Shown piece after piece: positions 4,741 to 5,950 of a DNA stretch of 5,950 nt. Source of the stretch: Caldithrix sp. RBG_13_44_9 (lineage in GTDB: Bacteria > Calditrichota > Calditrichia > RBG-13-44-9). The stretch lies in NCBI GenBank assembly GCA_001771055.1, contig MESS01000025.1, forward strand, positions 1 to 5,950. The letters are read 5' to 3'. Each line of letters starts with the position of its first letter. The first letter of the stretch is position 1. The translations under genes and the position numbers were made by a program. The notes below the pieces were generated by a model, which saw only the letters and a program-made list of their open reading frames with translations, searched no databases and was not told the origin of the DNA.

Positions 4741-5950
4741 ATGTTTATCCAGTGGCTGGAGGTAATGTTGAAATCGAACCGACCTGTTTCTTTTACCATC
4801 ACGCTTAACCGGCTGGAGCAGAATAAGCTCACACCCAGGCTATCCGGTTTGTGGCGGGAATTCCATGTCTCCCGGGAAACCCGTCTCAAATATCAATTTT
4901 CTGAGACTTTATTTCAATCCAGCGGCAACGTAATTGTGGCCAATTTCCTTGCCGCCAGGCTTTTTACCCAGAAAATTAATGAAAAAAGAGATGTGGTTAA
5001 TTTCCCTGAACGGGCAATACGAGCCGGGCAGGTGAATGCCATGGGCCTGATTGATGAGATCCTGCACTATGTGGTACAACTCTATCGTGAAGATATCAAT
5101 AAAAAAATACTGCCGGATGCTCTGAATTGGTTAAATGAGCGGATTGGTGAAAAAGAGGTGCTGCACATCCTGCAGCACTTTACCGAAGATTTTCCGCCCC
5201 GGGAAGTTTACTTTGATAACCGCCCGGTTGCCGATTATCTGTCAGCCGAAACTGCCGGGATCCCGCATCTTCAGCTGGCTCTGGAGGAACTGCTGCTGCT
5301 GTGGCTGGCGAACATGAATCCGGCCTTTTCACCTTTCCTGGAATTATTTGATGATGACCGTTTGCAGAAGCACCCGGCCTACCAGAAAATTTTTCCTGAA
5401 CTGCACGCCTTCTTCGAACAACAACCCAAATTCGGTCCCGATAACGAGAATGTGATCGATATGCTGCGAAGTCCGGCCATTGCTGAACCTTACTCTCTTA
5501 CCGGACAACTGGATTACATCCGCCGGAAATGGGGATTCCTACTGGAAAAATATTTCTATCGGTTGCTGCGCAGCCTGGACCTCATTCAGGAAGAGGAAAA
5601 GGAGCGCCGTCTGGGTACCGGCCTGGCAGAGGTGTATCAATTTACCGGTTTGGAATTGGAACCGGAAAGATTCAGTCCGGATAAGGACTGGATGCCGCGG
5701 GTGGTCCTGATGGCTAAAAGCACCTACGTGTGGCTGGATCAGCTGTCAAAGAAATACCAGCGCTCTATCACCCGGCTGGATCAGATTCCCGACGAAGAGC
5801 TGGATCGCCTGGCCGGCTGGGGTTTTACCGGCTTGTGGCTGATCGGTCTGTGGGAGCGGAGCCAGGCCTCACAACGCATCAAGCAGCTCTGCGGTAATCC
5901 TGAGGCAGTGGCTTCGGCCTATTCATTGTTCGATTATCAGATTGCCAATG
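4741..5950 (+). CDS. GH13 alpha-amylase-family enzyme with long N-terminal extension (5' part; runs off the window)
   Basis: The frame stays open from the ATG at 4741 to the right edge, 403 codons plus one base. Residues 1 to about 310 are mostly helical and charged and match no domain I can name (for example LLLLWLANMNPAFSPFLELF near 184-203). From about 318 the sequence is characteristic of a GH13 subgroup with proteins of around 1,100 or more residues: MPRVVLMAKSTYVWLDQLS, then LDQIPDEELDRLAGWGFTGL leading into the first barrel strand, WLIGLWERSQAS, IKQLCGNPEAVASAYSLFDY. The last motif is the substrate-proximal Y-x-x-x-DY type region of alpha-amylases. The nucleophile Asp, acid Glu and third Asp lie beyond the window. 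No signal peptide is seen, so a cytoplasmic enzyme acting on glycogen or malto-oligosaccharides is plausible; exact specificity is unknown. The start is uncertain: ATG 4741 lacks a ribosome binding site, while GGAGG at 4758-4762 stands 2 nt before ATG 4765 and 5 nt before TTG 4768. Confidence 0.85.
   Translation, partial: MFIQWLEVMLKSNRPVSFTITLNRLEQNKLTPRLSGLWREFHVSRETRLKYQFSETLFQSSGNVIVANFLAARLFTQKINEKRDVVNFPERAIRAGQVNAMGLIDEILHYVVQLYREDINKKILPDALNWLNERIGEKEVLHILQHFTEDFPPREVYFDNRPVADYLSAETAGIPHLQLALEELLLLWLANMNPAFSPFLELFDDDRLQKHPAYQKIFPELHAFFEQQPKFGPDNENVIDMLRSPAIAEPYSLTGQLDYIRRKWGFLLEKYFYRLLRSLDLIQEEEKERRLGTGLAEVYQFTGLELEPERFSPDKDWMPRVVLMAKSTYVWLDQLSKKYQRSITRLDQIPDEELDRLAGWGFTGLWLIGLWERSQASQRIKQLCGNPEAVASAYSLFDYQIAN
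4758..4762 (+). promoter_or_regulatory. GGAGG Shine-Dalgarno that may set the amylase start at 4768
   Basis: A perfect GGAGG lies within the first codons read from ATG 4741. It is too close to the in-frame ATG at 4765 (2 nt) but well placed for the in-frame TTG at 4768 (5 nt), and the A/T-rich bases before 4741 contain no alternative. If it is used, the protein begins about nine residues later, at (M)KSNRPVSFTI. Confidence 0.35.

Noticed and set aside
225..5950. Polysaccharide utilisation locus or defence island
   Set aside because: No SusC/SusD pair, transporter, regulator, nuclease, transposase or integrase is present. The three genes lie on two strands with wide gaps, so a shared system cannot be supported.

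Overview
This window carries three protein genes. A plus-strand reading frame that is only a possible gene fragment lies at the left edge. The organism looks like an uncultured bacterium, probably of the FCB superphylum (for example a Calditrichota, Ignavibacteria, Marinimicrobia or KSB1 relative). This rests on three things: the outer-membrane patatin/Omp85 fusion, which implies a Gram-negative envelope; the large amylase with a long N-terminal extension; and a short CACAAAG-type repeat that I recall from such genomes. Lineage is an inference, because there is no rRNA or other marker gene.

Layout. Positions 1-224 hold a low-confidence plus-strand frame ending at 129, a cluster of four 8-bp repeats (51-82) and a weak hairpin with a T tract (140-163). 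Positions 225-2156 (minus) hold a secreted GH106-type glycoside hydrolase (alpha-L-rhamnosidase-like). One in-frame amber codon at 1974-1976 splits it into a signal-peptide fragment and a 582-codon catalytic fragment. Positions 2157-2377 are non-coding, with only a ribosome binding site and a weak hairpin visible. Positions 2378-4582 (minus) encode a patatin-like phospholipase fused to a POTRA domain and an Omp85-type beta-barrel. Positions 4583-4740 form a divergent regulatory region with a 9-bp-period direct repeat and a 22-bp near-perfect palindrome. From 4741 to the right edge (plus) lies the first ~403 codons of a large GH13 alpha-amylase-family enzyme, cut by the window before its catalytic residues.

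How they fit together. The two glycoside hydrolases suggest a saprophyte that uses polysaccharides: one acts on exported rhamnosides, the other on alpha-glucans, probably inside the cell because no signal peptide is visible. The patatin protein is an envelope lipase with no evident link to sugar use. I see no SusCD pair, transporter or regulator gene, so this is not a demonstrable polysaccharide utilisation locus. The points that most deserve a second look are the amber codon in an otherwise intact GH106 gene and the palindrome that overlaps the likely amylase promoter. I did not find a convincing new multi-gene system.
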